Shown one piece after another: positions 26,981-35,853 of a stretch of DNA of 64,000 nucleotides. The notes beneath the pieces are model-generated. The model ran no database searches. It saw only the letters and a list, made by a program, of their open reading frames with translations, and was not told the DNA's origin. Within the stretch, counting starts at the first letter, position 1. Each line of letters begins with the position of its first letter. Origin of the DNA: Thalassoglobus sp. JC818 (lineage in GTDB: Bacteria > Planctomycetota > Planctomycetia > Planctomycetales > Planctomycetaceae); NCBI RefSeq assembly GCF_040717535.1, contig NZ_JBFEFI010000005.1, positions 124,001 to 188,000 of the forward strand, given 5' to 3'. A program made the translations under genes and the position numbers.

Positions 26981-28384
26981 TTATCGTTGCGATACCGCGA
27001 AAGGAATCTCTCCGTAGAGCGTCTCGCCATTCCTCACGATGTAGAACTTCAGCGGCCCCATCAGCCGTGACTGGTGCTGATTCAGAACATAGTCAATGTC
27101 GTCCCGCTTGACGGTTTCCCACTTGTCGAGACCAACGAGAATGTCACCACGCTGAATTCCTCGTGTCGACGCTGGCCCCTGCGGTCGCAGATCGACAACT
27201 TCGAACCCGCCGTTATAGGGTCGTGGGAGAGGAGTTGACGAAGCGACTTTCGAAAGCTTCAGCCCCAGCGTTTGCCAGACAGATTCGTCTTCCTGATTCA
27301 CGGTCGAAGAAACCATCGGGCGATCTGGCGACTGAGCCCGGTTCGCGATCTGGTTTTGCATCGTCGATCGCTGTCCTGTCAGTGAGCCCACCGACAGTTG
27401 CAGGCTTTCTTCTTTCCCGTCGCGGAGGACGACGAGATCAACAGCTTCGCCAGCTCGCTTTCCGAACAGTGAACGTTCGAAATCGGTAGCGTCGACAACA
27501 TCGACTGATCCGGAACGAATGATGACATCCCCATTCTCAAGGCCGGCAGCACTGGCTGGTGATCCAGGCATCGTCGACTGCACGACGAATTTGCGGTCGC
27601 GACCATTCTTGTAATCGATCGCTCGCACGCCGTGATAAGTCTGATGGTGCCGTTCAATGTTGATCAGCCGTGCCACAGTTCGACGAGCATCGTCGATTGG
27701 AATGGCGAATCCGATTCGCTGAGCACCCGCCCGAATTGCGACATTGATTCCGATCACATCGCCATCGACGTTGAGCAGCGGTCCTCCACTGTTCCCCGGA
27801 TTGATGGCAGCATCGATTTGGATCAGGTTTTCGTATGCCTGCTCTTCGTTGACCTCAACGTCGCGAGACTTGTGGCTGACGATTCCGAGCGTCACGGTCG
27901 ACTCGTAACCGTACGCATTGCCGATCGCAATGACATCTTCACCGAGCATCAAGTCCGACGAAGACCCCATCTGCCCCACGATGAGGCTGGTTCGCGGTTC
28001 GATTTTGATGACCGCGAGATCTTTCTGGGCGTCGTAAGCAAGGACGCGTCCTTCGTACTCAGCTCCATCGAATGTCGTCACGCGAAGACGTTCGACATCC
28101 TGAACGACGTGATAGTTGGTCACGATGTAACCGCGTTCATCGATAATGATCCCGGAACCCATTCCGTTGATCTTCGATGCTTTTCCGGCAGAAAAGACGA
28201 CGTCGAGCGACTTTTGTCTTTTCTCGGTGTGAATATTCACACTCGATTGGAGGGCTCGCTGAACAATCCTCGTTCGGTGCGTATTCCGCACTGAAACGAA
28301 TTCTTCCTCAGCATAAGCTGAGGTGGCAATAGTGACTGTCAGTAAAGCCAACCATGTGTGTAATTGGCGAAAGTGATTCGTCAT
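26981..28384 (-). CDS. HtrA/Deg family periplasmic serine protease with two PDZ domains
   Basis: A 467-residue trypsin-like protease and chaperone of the HtrA family. A signal peptide (residues 1-25) is followed by the protease domain with catalytic triad H92 (TNYHV), D122 (KDLAVI) and S199 (NPGNSGGP). PDZ1 spans about residues 245-330 (GSPASAAGLENGDVI). PDZ2 spans about 380-460 (PQGPASTRGIQRGDIL). The latter ends with LYGEIPF. It should degrade or refold damaged exported proteins. The gene precedes, on the same strand, two membrane coiled-coil proteins. The upstream gap of 257 bases to the divergent TPR gene likely holds both promoters. Confidence 0.93.
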   Translation of the reverse strand: MTNHFRQLHTWLALLTVTIATSAYAEEEFVSVRNTHRTRIVQRALQSSVNIHTEKRQKSLDVVFSAGKASKINGMGSGIIIDERGYIVTNYHVVQDVERLRVTTFDGAEYEGRVLAYDAQKDLAVIKIEPRTSLIVGQMGSSSDLMLGEDVIAIGNAYGYESTVTLGIVSHKSRDVEVNEEQAYENLIQIDAAINPGNSGGPLLNVDGDVIGINVAIRAGAQRIGFAIPIDDARRTVARLINIERHHQTYHGVRAIDYKNGRDRKFVVQSTMPGSPASAAGLENGDVIIRSGSVDVVDATDFERSLFGKRAGEAVDLVVLRDGKEESLQLSVGSLTGQRSTMQNQIANRAQSPDRPMVSSTVNQEDESVWQTLGLKLSKVASSTPLPRPYNGGFEVVDLRPQGPASTRGIQRGDILVGLDKWETVKRDDIDYVLNQHQSRLMGPLKFYIVRNGETLYGEIPFAVSQR

Positions 28385-28641
28385 CTGCGGACCTGTTCCA
28401 GGTGGGGTACTGAGTCCATTCTTGGGCGAGATCCCTCTGGCCGACCGAAGCCCACTCCTTTGATCTCCACAACTTGCATGATCGGAATGATCTCCGCTGC
28501 CCCTTGAAACCCGACAGACGGCGTCGCAAAACTTACCTAACCGACACTTGTTGATTTGGGTAAACCCTTCGGCATACAGTCCTCCTCTCAGTCACTTTCT
28601 CGCTCTTTCTGCCACTCCTCATTCAAGTTGAAAGCCACAAG

Positions 28642-28947
28642 ATGAATCGCCTGAAAAAAATCGAAGAGATGCTGCAAGATTCGCCAGACGATCTCTTTCT
28701 CAATTACGCTTATGCAATGGAATTGGCTAAAGAGTCAGAAATCGAAGAGGCACAACGAACTTTCGCCAAAGTTCGAGGGATCAACCCGGACTATGTTCCC
28801 GCCTACTTTCAAGAGGCTCAGATGCTCGCAGCCGAAGATCAGACGGGCGAAGCCCGAACTCTGCTGCAAAACGGAATCGAAGTCGCCAAAAAAATCGGAG
28901 ATTCTCACGCGCTGGGAGAGATGACCGAGTTTCTCGAGAATTTGTGA
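28642..28947 (+). CDS. Small tetratricopeptide-repeat protein
   Basis: A 101-residue protein consisting essentially of TPR helices. DDLFLNYAYAMELAKESEIEEAQRTF and PDYVPAYFQEAQMLAAEDQTGEARTLL match the TPR consensus at the W/L/Y-G-A-x-Y-F-A-A-P positions. There is no signal peptide, so it is probably cytoplasmic. Small TPR proteins usually serve as protein-binding adaptors; the partner is not evident. The pyroglutamyl-peptidase gene follows after 23 bases, so the two genes likely form an operon, although a functional link is not obvious. Confidence 0.82.
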   Translation: MNRLKKIEEMLQDSPDDLFLNYAYAMELAKESEIEEAQRTFAKVRGINPDYVPAYFQEAQMLAAEDQTGEARTLLQNGIEVAKKIGDSHALGEMTEFLENL

Positions 28948-28970
28948 GTCGCCAACGAGCGAGAACTACG

Positions 28971-29564
28971 ATGAAATTTGCGATCACCGGATTCCCTGCG
29001 TTTCCCGGAACCCCCTCCAACCCGACTCAAGATCTCGTCGACACTCTCAATCAAAACACTCCGTTCATCGACGGACACTCGATCGAAGCATTTTTGCTTC
29101 CGGTCGAATACAACGGAGTCGAGATCGCCCTGGATCAGATCCTCGAGATGTCCAATCCGGACGTCGTGTTATCGTTTGGAGTCGGAAGACACAGCGAGAC
29201 ATTGCGATTAGAGACCTGTGGCGAAAATCTCGACGATGCTTCCATTCCCGACAATTCCGGCGAGCTCCGTCAGGGAACGCCGATCCGCTCTGACCAAAGC
29301 CCGTTTCTATATTGTCCCCATCGTGTCGATCAGCTTCTTGAAAAACTTCAGCAAGCAAACGTTCCTTCCGAATTGAGCAAGGATGCTGGCCGGTACGTGT
29401 GCAATCATCTTCTCTTCTACGCCAGCCTGCTCGAGAACTCCGCTCAATCCAATTTCCGGTTTCTGTTTACGCATGTCCCGTCATACGAGAACGGATTTCA
29501 ACTGGAACAGACGCTGACCGGGCTGCAGATCATGGTCCGCTGGTTTGCCCTACAAGAGAATTAA
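28971..29564 (+). CDS. pcp: Pyroglutamyl-peptidase I (peptidase family C15)
   Basis: A 197-residue cysteine peptidase that removes N-terminal pyroglutamate from peptides. From the ATG at 28971 the catalytic residues fall at the canonical numbers E81 (in LRLETCG), C144 (in GRYVCNHLLFYAS) and H168 (in FTHVPSY), matching the numbering known for bacterial Pcp. The N-terminus MKFAITGFPAFPG corresponds to the family's TGFEPFGG loop, here diverged (FPAFPG), as is usual in distant members. Length is slightly below the usual 200-215. Cytoplasmic; co-directional and close to the TPR gene upstream. Confidence 0.9.
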   Translation: MKFAITGFPAFPGTPSNPTQDLVDTLNQNTPFIDGHSIEAFLLPVEYNGVEIALDQILEMSNPDVVLSFGVGRHSETLRLETCGENLDDASIPDNSGELRQGTPIRSDQSPFLYCPHRVDQLLEKLQQANVPSELSKDAGRYVCNHLLFYASLLENSAQSNFRFLFTHVPSYENGFQLEQTLTGLQIMVRWFALQEN

Positions 29565-29833
29565 TTCGCCTGCTGCGACTCACATTTGCACCCGGCAATC
29601 GATTAAATTGTCTTGAGACCCTTCTCACGTTGACTGCACTCGTCTGGACCGTTCGACACAGTTTTCGTTCTGTTTGCCGCTGGCAAAACACGAAAACTAT
29701 TCAGAAAAGTGCTTGAATCTGCTCGCGATCTATCCGAATTACGAAACTGCGTCAAAATCGAAGACAACGTTAAGAGGTTGGCGAGAACAAACTCTGCTCG
29801 CAGCCTCAGACAAATTCAGAAAAGAGGAAGCTG

Positions 29834-30823
29834 ATGGGAGACGAATCGAAAGCGCAATACTGGATGGGGTTCGATCTCGGCGGAACCAAAATGCTTGCTC
29901 AAGTCTACGACGAGAACTGGAAGGTCATCGCGAAAGAACGAAAGCGAACCAAGCCGGGAACATCGGAACGAGCCGGAGTCGACCGGATCATCGACACAAT
30001 CAACGACGCTCTGAAAAAGGCCGATCTCAAACCGACCGACTTAAAAGGCATCGGCATCGGCTGCCCCGGCCCGATCGATATGGATCGCGGAATCTTGCTC
30101 GATCTCCCCAATCTGGGCTGGGAAGCGGTCCCGCTCAAGGATCAAGTCTCAGCCGACCTGAAATGCCCGGTTGCAGTTCTAAACGATGTCGATGCTGGAA
30201 CTTATGCCGAATATCGAGTCGGCGCTGGTAAAGACGCACGGTGCTTGATCGGCGTTTTCGCGGGAACCGGAATCGGTGGCGGATGTGTTTATCGCGGAGA
30301 AATTCTGCGAGGCAAACAGGTTTCGGCGTTCGAAATTGGTCACATCCAGGTGATGTCGAACGGTCCTCGCTGTGGTTGCGGACAACGTGGATGTCTCGAA
30401 TCCGTAGCAAGCCGATTGGCGATCGCGTCTCAAGCTGCGCGAACTGCTTATCGGGGTGACGCGCCGAATTTGCTTGAACACTCCGGAGTGGACCTCTCCA
30501 AGATTCGTAGCGGAGCACTCTCCACCTCCATCTCAAAAGGTGACACAGCAATCGAGGAAATCATCCTCGAAGCAGCAAGATATATCGGAATCGCAGTCGC
30601 CAGCGCGATCAACCTCATCGGCCCCGATATCGTTGTGCTGGGAGGAGGACTCGTGGAAGCCATGCCGGATTTGTTCATTCCGCAAGTCTTCAAAGCAGCC
30701 AACAAGCGAGTCATGCCTGCCTACCGTGACAGCTTCACAGTTGTCCCTGCCAAGTTGGAAGATGATGCAGGAGTCTTGGGCGCAGCTCTCTGGGCGGAGT
30801 ATCAGCTTTCCGACGAGAAGTAG
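29834..30823 (+). CDS. ROK family sugar kinase (glucokinase-like)
   Basis: A 329-residue kinase of the ROK family that phosphorylates hexoses with ATP. It has DLGGTK (residues 14-19), CPGPIDMDRG, the acidic LNDVD segment (N117-D118), GTGIGGG, and the ROK zinc site with H170 in FEIGHIQV and C180, C182, C187 in CGCGQRGC. Near the C-terminus PDIVVLGGGLVEAMP is the second nucleotide-binding element. No helix-turn-helix is present, so this is an enzyme, not a repressor. Glucokinase is most likely; N-acetyl-mannosamine or -glucosamine kinase is possible. A 269-base leader precedes it and repeat copy C begins 3 bases after the stop. Confidence 0.9.
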   Translation: MGDESKAQYWMGFDLGGTKMLAQVYDENWKVIAKERKRTKPGTSERAGVDRIIDTINDALKKADLKPTDLKGIGIGCPGPIDMDRGILLDLPNLGWEAVPLKDQVSADLKCPVAVLNDVDAGTYAEYRVGAGKDARCLIGVFAGTGIGGGCVYRGEILRGKQVSAFEIGHIQVMSNGPRCGCGQRGCLESVASRLAIASQAARTAYRGDAPNLLEHSGVDLSKIRSGALSTSISKGDTAIEEIILEAARYIGIAVASAINLIGPDIVVLGGGLVEAMPDLFIPQVFKAANKRVMPAYRDSFTVVPAKLEDDAGVLGAALWAEYQLSDEK

Positions 30824-30826
30824 GAT

Positions 30827-30911
30827 TAGAGCGAGTTGCTCGTTCCTGTGCACTCGCTTGAACTTTTTCATCGGGCAAAAGGCCGAGTTTGCTCGTTCGA
30901 GTGAGTGTCCA
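30827..30911 (+). repeat. Interspersed stem-loop repeat, copy C
   Basis: Third copy of the element. GAGCGAGTTGCTC is at 30829-30841; the second stem pairs CACTCGCTTGAAC with GTTCGAGTGAGTG (13 bp with two G-U pairs), the best helix of the three. Unlike copies A and B it lies directly after a stop codon on the plus strand (ROK kinase), ahead of a strong bidirectional terminator. Confidence 0.8.
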
Positions 30912-30935
30912 ATAACTCAGAAAATGCTCAAAGTA

Positions 30936-30972
30936 AATTCGCCCGCTTCTCAATAGAGTAAGCGGGCGAATT
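30936..30972. terminator. Strong bidirectional terminator
   Basis: AATTCGCCCGCTT and AAGCGGGCGAATT form a perfect 13-bp stem with an 11-base loop between the convergent ROK kinase and proline dehydrogenase genes. The plus side continues GTTTCT and the minus side ends in TACTTTG, so either strand can use it. Confidence 0.8.
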
Positions 30973-31003
30973 GTTTCTACTGAAGCGATTCGATTAGCCC
31001 AGT

Positions 31004-32428
31004 TTATGCCCCGGATGCGACGGTAGTTTGGCTTTCGGCCTGTTCCCCTGTCAGTTGAGGATCTTTCAACAATTCGTCGATCGATCGTGATTGATCGTAA
31101 GCGAGCCTCAAGAATGACTCATTAGACGTATTCTCGAGGAGTCGTCGCACAAGGTAAGACATCCCGGGTAACAACTGGCCGAACGGGGTATAGATCCGAA
31201 CCCGGTGGCCCAATTCGCTAAACAACTGCTGTTGCTCTTCTGCCATTCCGTACAGCATCTGGATTTCCCAGGCATTCGCCGGAATCTTGAGTTCCTTCGC
31301 CCAGGCAATCGAATGGGCCAGGCTTCTCAAGTTGTGCGAGGCAATTGCTGGTCGCAGGTGTTCGTAGTTCTCGAACAGAAAACGTGTTTGCAATTCAAAG
31401 TTGTGGTCCGACTCCCACTTGTTGGTGTAGACCGGACACGGCCAGCCGCGATATTCGGCGGTGATCGTTTCGTAGTCCCAGTAGGCCCCTTTGACCAGCC
31501 GAATCCCGATCGAGGTGCCGCGCTCTTTAACGAAACTCAACAGAGCCTGCAAATCGTCTCCCGCATCCGGCAAGTAAGCCTGAATCACGATTCCGCAATC
31601 CGGCCAGTCGCGGAACTCATCTTCCATGAGTATTTCCTGGAAGATCTGCAGCGTGAGTGGTTTGTATTCGTAATGTTCCATGTCGATGTGAACATACGCG
31701 TTGAGTTCTCGAGCACGTCGGAAAATCGGCCGCAGTCGTTCCTTGACTCGTTGGCTTGTTCCCTCAGCATCGACAGGTCGAAAGTGACTGACGAGGCCCG
31801 AAAGCTTTAAAGATACCTGGCACTTGGGGATCCATCCCTGATGATCCTGGTCGAGAACAGCATCATCCGGCCATTGATTGACTTCGGGAGCGAGATTCTC
31901 AATCAGGTGCAGGTAAGCTTCTTGGTAAGCGTCCGCTTCGCTGTCGCTAATGACAGCTTCACCGAGCAAATCGAGACTGAATGCCAGCCCCTGTTTTCTC
32001 AACCGGCTGACGCTCTTGAGTACCTCTTCAGGTTTCTCACCTGCAATGAAACGCTCTGCCATCTTTCGAGCGTTGTTCCGCGCGTTGAGAGCCAACGCTT
32101 TGCCGAGAATGGAATCAGGCTGCGCGACGTCGAGTCCCAGCCGGGCAGCGACCGGAAGATGGTCACGAACTTCATCGAAGTACTCTTGCAGGTGTTGAGT
32201 CACCGTTGCACTCGAACGAAGCATCGGCAAAACATCGACGAAGCGAAACATCTGAATCTTGACCGACTCATCCTGCATCGCCCATTCCAGGATGTGATCC
32301 AGCCACCACCTGCGTTCGAAGACGGTCGGTTTTCTGCGGTCCAACTGGCTCCACAACTCTCGACCGATCCGCTGTGTTGCTTCTTCGACGCGAGTACTAC
32401 GTTCGTCTGCTCCACTCTGCTTCGTCAT
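31004..32428 (-). CDS. Proline dehydrogenase (standalone PRODH domain)
   Basis: A 474-residue FAD enzyme oxidising proline to pyrroline-5-carboxylate. The helical arm (about residues 20-140) is followed by the beta/alpha barrel, with the substrate and flavin motifs CQVSLKLSGL, AYVHIDMEHY, RLVKGAYWDYE, the IASHNLRSL segment and EIQMLYGM near the end of the barrel. This matches the PRODH domain of the trifunctional/bifunctional PutA but has neither the pyrroline-5-carboxylate dehydrogenase domain nor a DNA-binding domain. No P5C dehydrogenase gene lies next to it, so the pathway partner is elsewhere. The gene is monocistronic, with a 208-base gap upstream. Confidence 0.92.
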   Translation of the reverse strand: MTKQSGADERSTRVEEATQRIGRELWSQLDRRKPTVFERRWWLDHILEWAMQDESVKIQMFRFVDVLPMLRSSATVTQHLQEYFDEVRDHLPVAARLGLDVAQPDSILGKALALNARNNARKMAERFIAGEKPEEVLKSVSRLRKQGLAFSLDLLGEAVISDSEADAYQEAYLHLIENLAPEVNQWPDDAVLDQDHQGWIPKCQVSLKLSGLVSHFRPVDAEGTSQRVKERLRPIFRRARELNAYVHIDMEHYEYKPLTLQIFQEILMEDEFRDWPDCGIVIQAYLPDAGDDLQALLSFVKERGTSIGIRLVKGAYWDYETITAEYRGWPCPVYTNKWESDHNFELQTRFLFENYEHLRPAIASHNLRSLAHSIAWAKELKIPANAWEIQMLYGMAEEQQQLFSELGHRVRIYTPFGQLLPGMSYLVRRLLENTSNESFLRLAYDQSRSIDELLKDPQLTGEQAESQTTVASGA

Positions 32429-32636
32429 CTCTCCGTCAATCTCTTCTTAAGTTCACTCTGGTCAGATGCCACCGTCCGCCTGACGATGTGAGCTGCGCCG
32501 ACCAACTGTAGAAAGTCGTCATTTCTGTTCAATCAGAAGTGACCTTTCAAAACCCGCTCCGTCACGCACAGACAAACGATCTCATCAACTCACCATGCCA
32601 TCATCGACTTTACGGTGAACGTTCTTCAGACCAGAT

Positions 32637-33881
32637 TTACTCTGCCAGCCGATACAACTGTTCGCCAGCTTTGCGAACGAGAAGCACTCCTTCGTCTTCG
32701 CGGTTCGCATAGTCCTCGATATTGATGTCGTCCGGGTTTCGATATCCGAGATTGATCGCTTCACATTCTTCCGGCGGGACCTGTGATGCGAGCGTGACTT
32801 TCACTCGGCAGTTTTCCACACCGTTTTCGAAAGTTCCCGATCCACGCACGTGAGTCGAATGCGCCAATACTCCCCAAGGCAGATGCTTGAACTGATCCCA
32901 TTGCTTGATGAAGTAGTCTCGGCAATGGTAACCGATTTCCCGGATCGTCTTGTCATGAGTCACTGAGATTTCTCTGAGATGGGGAGCGTAAATGATCAGC
33001 TCTCCCCCATCAGCGACAACGGGCTCGAGTTTGTACATGCACTTTCCGGCCGTCCAAAGTTCGTCGTACATCTTGGGCGAACATGAGAGGACGGTTTGAA
33101 AGGGTTTGTCGAGACGTTTGATGTGCGTCAGAGAAGAAACATCCGCAGCCCGACTCCAAGCATCTTCGGGCGTCCCATAGAACAGACCATGCAGATTGGT
33201 CGTTCCGTCGGAGGCCACTACGAATGTAATCGCTCGCCGCTCAACCGGGATGCGCGTCGCGGCCAGATCGACGACTTCGCGGACCGGAGTTTTCTTGACT
33301 CCGATGATCCCCACATTGGTGATCAGAGCGCCCAACCAGTGAAAGAAGTTCAACAATTTAGGACCGGAAATTCCAGGGAAGAAATATTTGTTCCCTCCGG
33401 AAAAGCCCACGACTTCATGCGGGAAGACAGGTCCAAGCACCAGCAGAATATCGTAGTCGTGAATGCAACGATTGATCTGTATCGGAACATTCATCGAGAG
33501 CAGCCCGTCCGAAATCTTTTCGGTTTCTTCCGGACTCAATTCACCGATCGTGCTGAGTGCATCATCCCGATCCCAATGGTGATTCATCAGCTTGACATCA
33601 CGATACTTCGTCGAGCGGTCTTCCGCTGTCATTCCCAGCAGCGACATCATCTGGGTTTCCGGCATCGGCTGATGTGTCCCGAGTGCAAAGATGACATCCA
33701 TCCGACTTGCATGCGGGCTCAGCTTCGAATGGACGCAATCGAACAGAAGAGGCATGGGAGCCGTTCGAGTCGCATCCGGAACGATCAACAGAACTTTCTT
33801 GCCTGAGAAATCCTCAATGGGGAGTTCTGACTCAAACCACGAGCGGACTTCGTCTTCTGTGAGCTGCGGAACTGATGTCAT
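32637..33881 (-). CDS. LarA-like nickel-pincer racemase/epimerase (DUF2088)
   Basis: A 414-residue homologue of lactate racemase LarA, which uses a nickel-pincer nucleotide cofactor. The signature D36ATR39, H70 in GTHQPM, H155 and K165 in HEVVGFSGGNK and H181 keep the same spacing as the cofactor and catalytic residues of LarA (ten residues from His to Lys, sixteen from Lys to the next His). The substrate may differ from lactate, because the family contains epimerases of malate, hydroxyglutarate and sugar acids. The cofactor-building LarB, LarC and LarE genes are not in the window. The gene is alone, flanked by gaps of 208 and 262 bases. Confidence 0.87.
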   Translation of the reverse strand: MTSVPQLTEDEVRSWFESELPIEDFSGKKVLLIVPDATRTAPMPLLFDCVHSKLSPHASRMDVIFALGTHQPMPETQMMSLLGMTAEDRSTKYRDVKLMNHHWDRDDALSTIGELSPEETEKISDGLLSMNVPIQINRCIHDYDILLVLGPVFPHEVVGFSGGNKYFFPGISGPKLLNFFHWLGALITNVGIIGVKKTPVREVVDLAATRIPVERRAITFVVASDGTTNLHGLFYGTPEDAWSRAADVSSLTHIKRLDKPFQTVLSCSPKMYDELWTAGKCMYKLEPVVADGGELIIYAPHLREISVTHDKTIREIGYHCRDYFIKQWDQFKHLPWGVLAHSTHVRGSGTFENGVENCRVKVTLASQVPPEECEAINLGYRNPDDINIEDYANREDEGVLLVRKAGEQLYRLAE

Positions 33882-34143
33882 TCGATCTTTTCGTTTGAAG
33901 AACCAGGACTTGTCTCAATGAGGATTGGACCCCTCACGAACTCGAATCGTACGTTTCGACGGGCGAATTTCGGAAGTATAGCGATCAGCTGTCGACGCCG
34001 TCACCAGAAGTGGTCTCAAAACTGCCCTGGAAGCCACCAGCTGTTGAAACTCCATTGCCGTACGTGGTTCCGATTCGCTTCAACTCATCGGAATCGCTGA
34101 ATAGGAGCGATACGCACGACGAGAGTGTGACCTAGCGAGCGTC

Positions 34144-35541
34144 TTAGAACAAAACGCCCAACGAACCGAGAACTGCATACGCCAAGAAAACTCCGTATAG
34201 CGCACACAATACGAGCGACTTTCGAAACGTCAGCTGTCGATTGTGCCACATGATCGCCAGAGTCAACACCGTAAGGACGACGAGCAGAATTCGAAGCCCC
34301 ACGAGCCCCGCGATCGGACGACCATCCTGCAGCAACGCGACCGGTTGCCAACCGGTGAGATAGGAATTCACGAGAAGCGGAATAGAAAGGCAGACGCAAA
34401 TATCGAAGATATTCGATCCAAATGCATTCGAGACCGCTCCGGAATCATCGCCGCGTCGGGCAGCCCCAATCGCCAGAAATGTATCGGGGACTGAAGAGGC
34501 AGCTGCGGCAAGTACCACTGCGACAAAGAACGTGGGAACCGCGAGAAGCTTGGCCGTCTCAAGAGTGACTTCCACGAGAAAGTAGCAAGCACCAGCTGCA
34601 ACGAGAGTCGACAGCGACAGCACGAGAAAAACCGTCGCAGGGTTCAGCGATACCGAGAAGAGACCGAAGAAGATTCCCGCACTCTCAGTTTCTTCCGCCT
34701 CGTTGCCATCACGATCAGCGAGCTCATCACGAATTTCCGCCAGCGTCGTCATGACCAGCTCTCGCGAGACTTTCCATCCCGCCTGAGCCATCGCGTCCAT
34801 GATGTTCCCCACACCTACATCCGTCCCATGCTCTGCGACGTATTGCCTGATCGCAGAGACTTTTTTCCGATAGGTCCCAGCATCGCGGTAAAGCTGAAAG
34901 ATGTAGACCGCGTACAAGCACAAGAACACAATCCCCATCCACCAGTGCATCGTGTTCTGGAAAAGAAAGAGAATGAGGAGCATTTCACAGCCGACGAACC
35001 ACATTCCATCTCGCGAGATGACTTCGTCCTCGACATCAATCGTCGGACGACTCTTGCGGGAAAAGGCAATCACGAGTCCGCAGAAGGCTGGGATCAGAAT
35101 CATGTTGTAGACCGCACTGCCCGCACACGTTGCGATCGTCGAGCCATATCCTTCAGATCCGGCAGTCACGCGGTCTTCAGGAACTCCTCCCTCGACCGCT
35201 GCGATTGCCACAACAACGAAAAAGATTCCGCTGAATAACTCCGGCATTGAACTCGCCACAGCATCCAATGTGGCACCCCGCACAGATCCGGGGAGTTGGA
35301 ATCGATCGCCGATCCACTGCGCGGCATCCGCGAATGGATCACACGCCTGCCAGATAATGACGGAGATCAGCGCGACCTGACTGATCAGCAATCCGATTTC
35401 TGCCCAGTATGCCCCCGTCGACGCTTTCACTCCCCACAGTACCAGACACAACATCAGAATGAGTGAGCTGACCAACATTCCGATTCGGTCGGGACCGTCC
35501 TCCTCATCACTTGCTTCGGAGTACGTATTCTCATTTGACAT
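34144..35541 (-). CDS. Sodium/calcium exchanger family antiporter (CaCA)
   Basis: A 465-residue membrane protein with about eleven helices and the two inverted alpha-repeats of the Ca2+/cation antiporter superfamily: GATLDAVASSMPELFSG (about 88-104) and AAAASSVPDTFLAIGAAR followed by SNAFGSNIFDICV in the C-terminal half. Between the halves is a cytoplasmic segment of about 70 residues (HGTDVGVGNIMDAMAQAG and a D/E-rich stretch), a likely calcium-sensing or regulatory loop. It should export Ca2+ or another cation in exchange for Na+ or H+. No partner genes are adjacent. Confidence 0.88.
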   Translation of the reverse strand: MSNENTYSEASDEEDGPDRIGMLVSSLILMLCLVLWGVKASTGAYWAEIGLLISQVALISVIIWQACDPFADAAQWIGDRFQLPGSVRGATLDAVASSMPELFSGIFFVVVAIAAVEGGVPEDRVTAGSEGYGSTIATCAGSAVYNMILIPAFCGLVIAFSRKSRPTIDVEDEVISRDGMWFVGCEMLLILFLFQNTMHWWMGIVFLCLYAVYIFQLYRDAGTYRKKVSAIRQYVAEHGTDVGVGNIMDAMAQAGWKVSRELVMTTLAEIRDELADRDGNEAEETESAGIFFGLFSVSLNPATVFLVLSLSTLVAAGACYFLVEVTLETAKLLAVPTFFVAVVLAAAASSVPDTFLAIGAARRGDDSGAVSNAFGSNIFDICVCLSIPLLVNSYLTGWQPVALLQDGRPIAGLVGLRILLVVLTVLTLAIMWHNRQLTFRKSLVLCALYGVFLAYAVLGSLGVLF

Positions 35542-35853
35542 GTTGAGGAAACCGTTGAAAGGCAGGCTTGATGCGTCGACAGTTGACGGCAGGGAGGATC
35601 AAGTTAACCAAAATTCATTCAATCACAACTGAATGACAAACCCGCAACATTCGTCACCGACCTTGGTCGAATCTCAGCCTCTCTGGACAGATCTCTGTCG
35701 AACGGAATTTGACTGCAGCGCTCACTCGCGTTAGGTCGTCCCATTCGGTCGATGTCGAGAATTGGAGACCGTTGCCATGAGTCCGTCGAGACACATTGCA
35801 TCAGCCTCTCGCAGGATCAGCACAGTCGCTTACGCAACTCTCGCCGGAGTGCC
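35542..35853. other. Intergenic gap upstream of the antiporter gene
   Basis: No gene is seen. TCATTCA (35615-35621) and TGAATGA (35630-35636) form a perfect 7-bp inverted repeat about 75 bases before the antiporter start on the minus strand, a possible operator. Confidence 0.35.

Noticed and set aside
29565-29833. Frames in the leader of the ROK kinase gene
   Set aside because: No ribosome binding site or family match; the interval reads as an ordinary promoter and leader.
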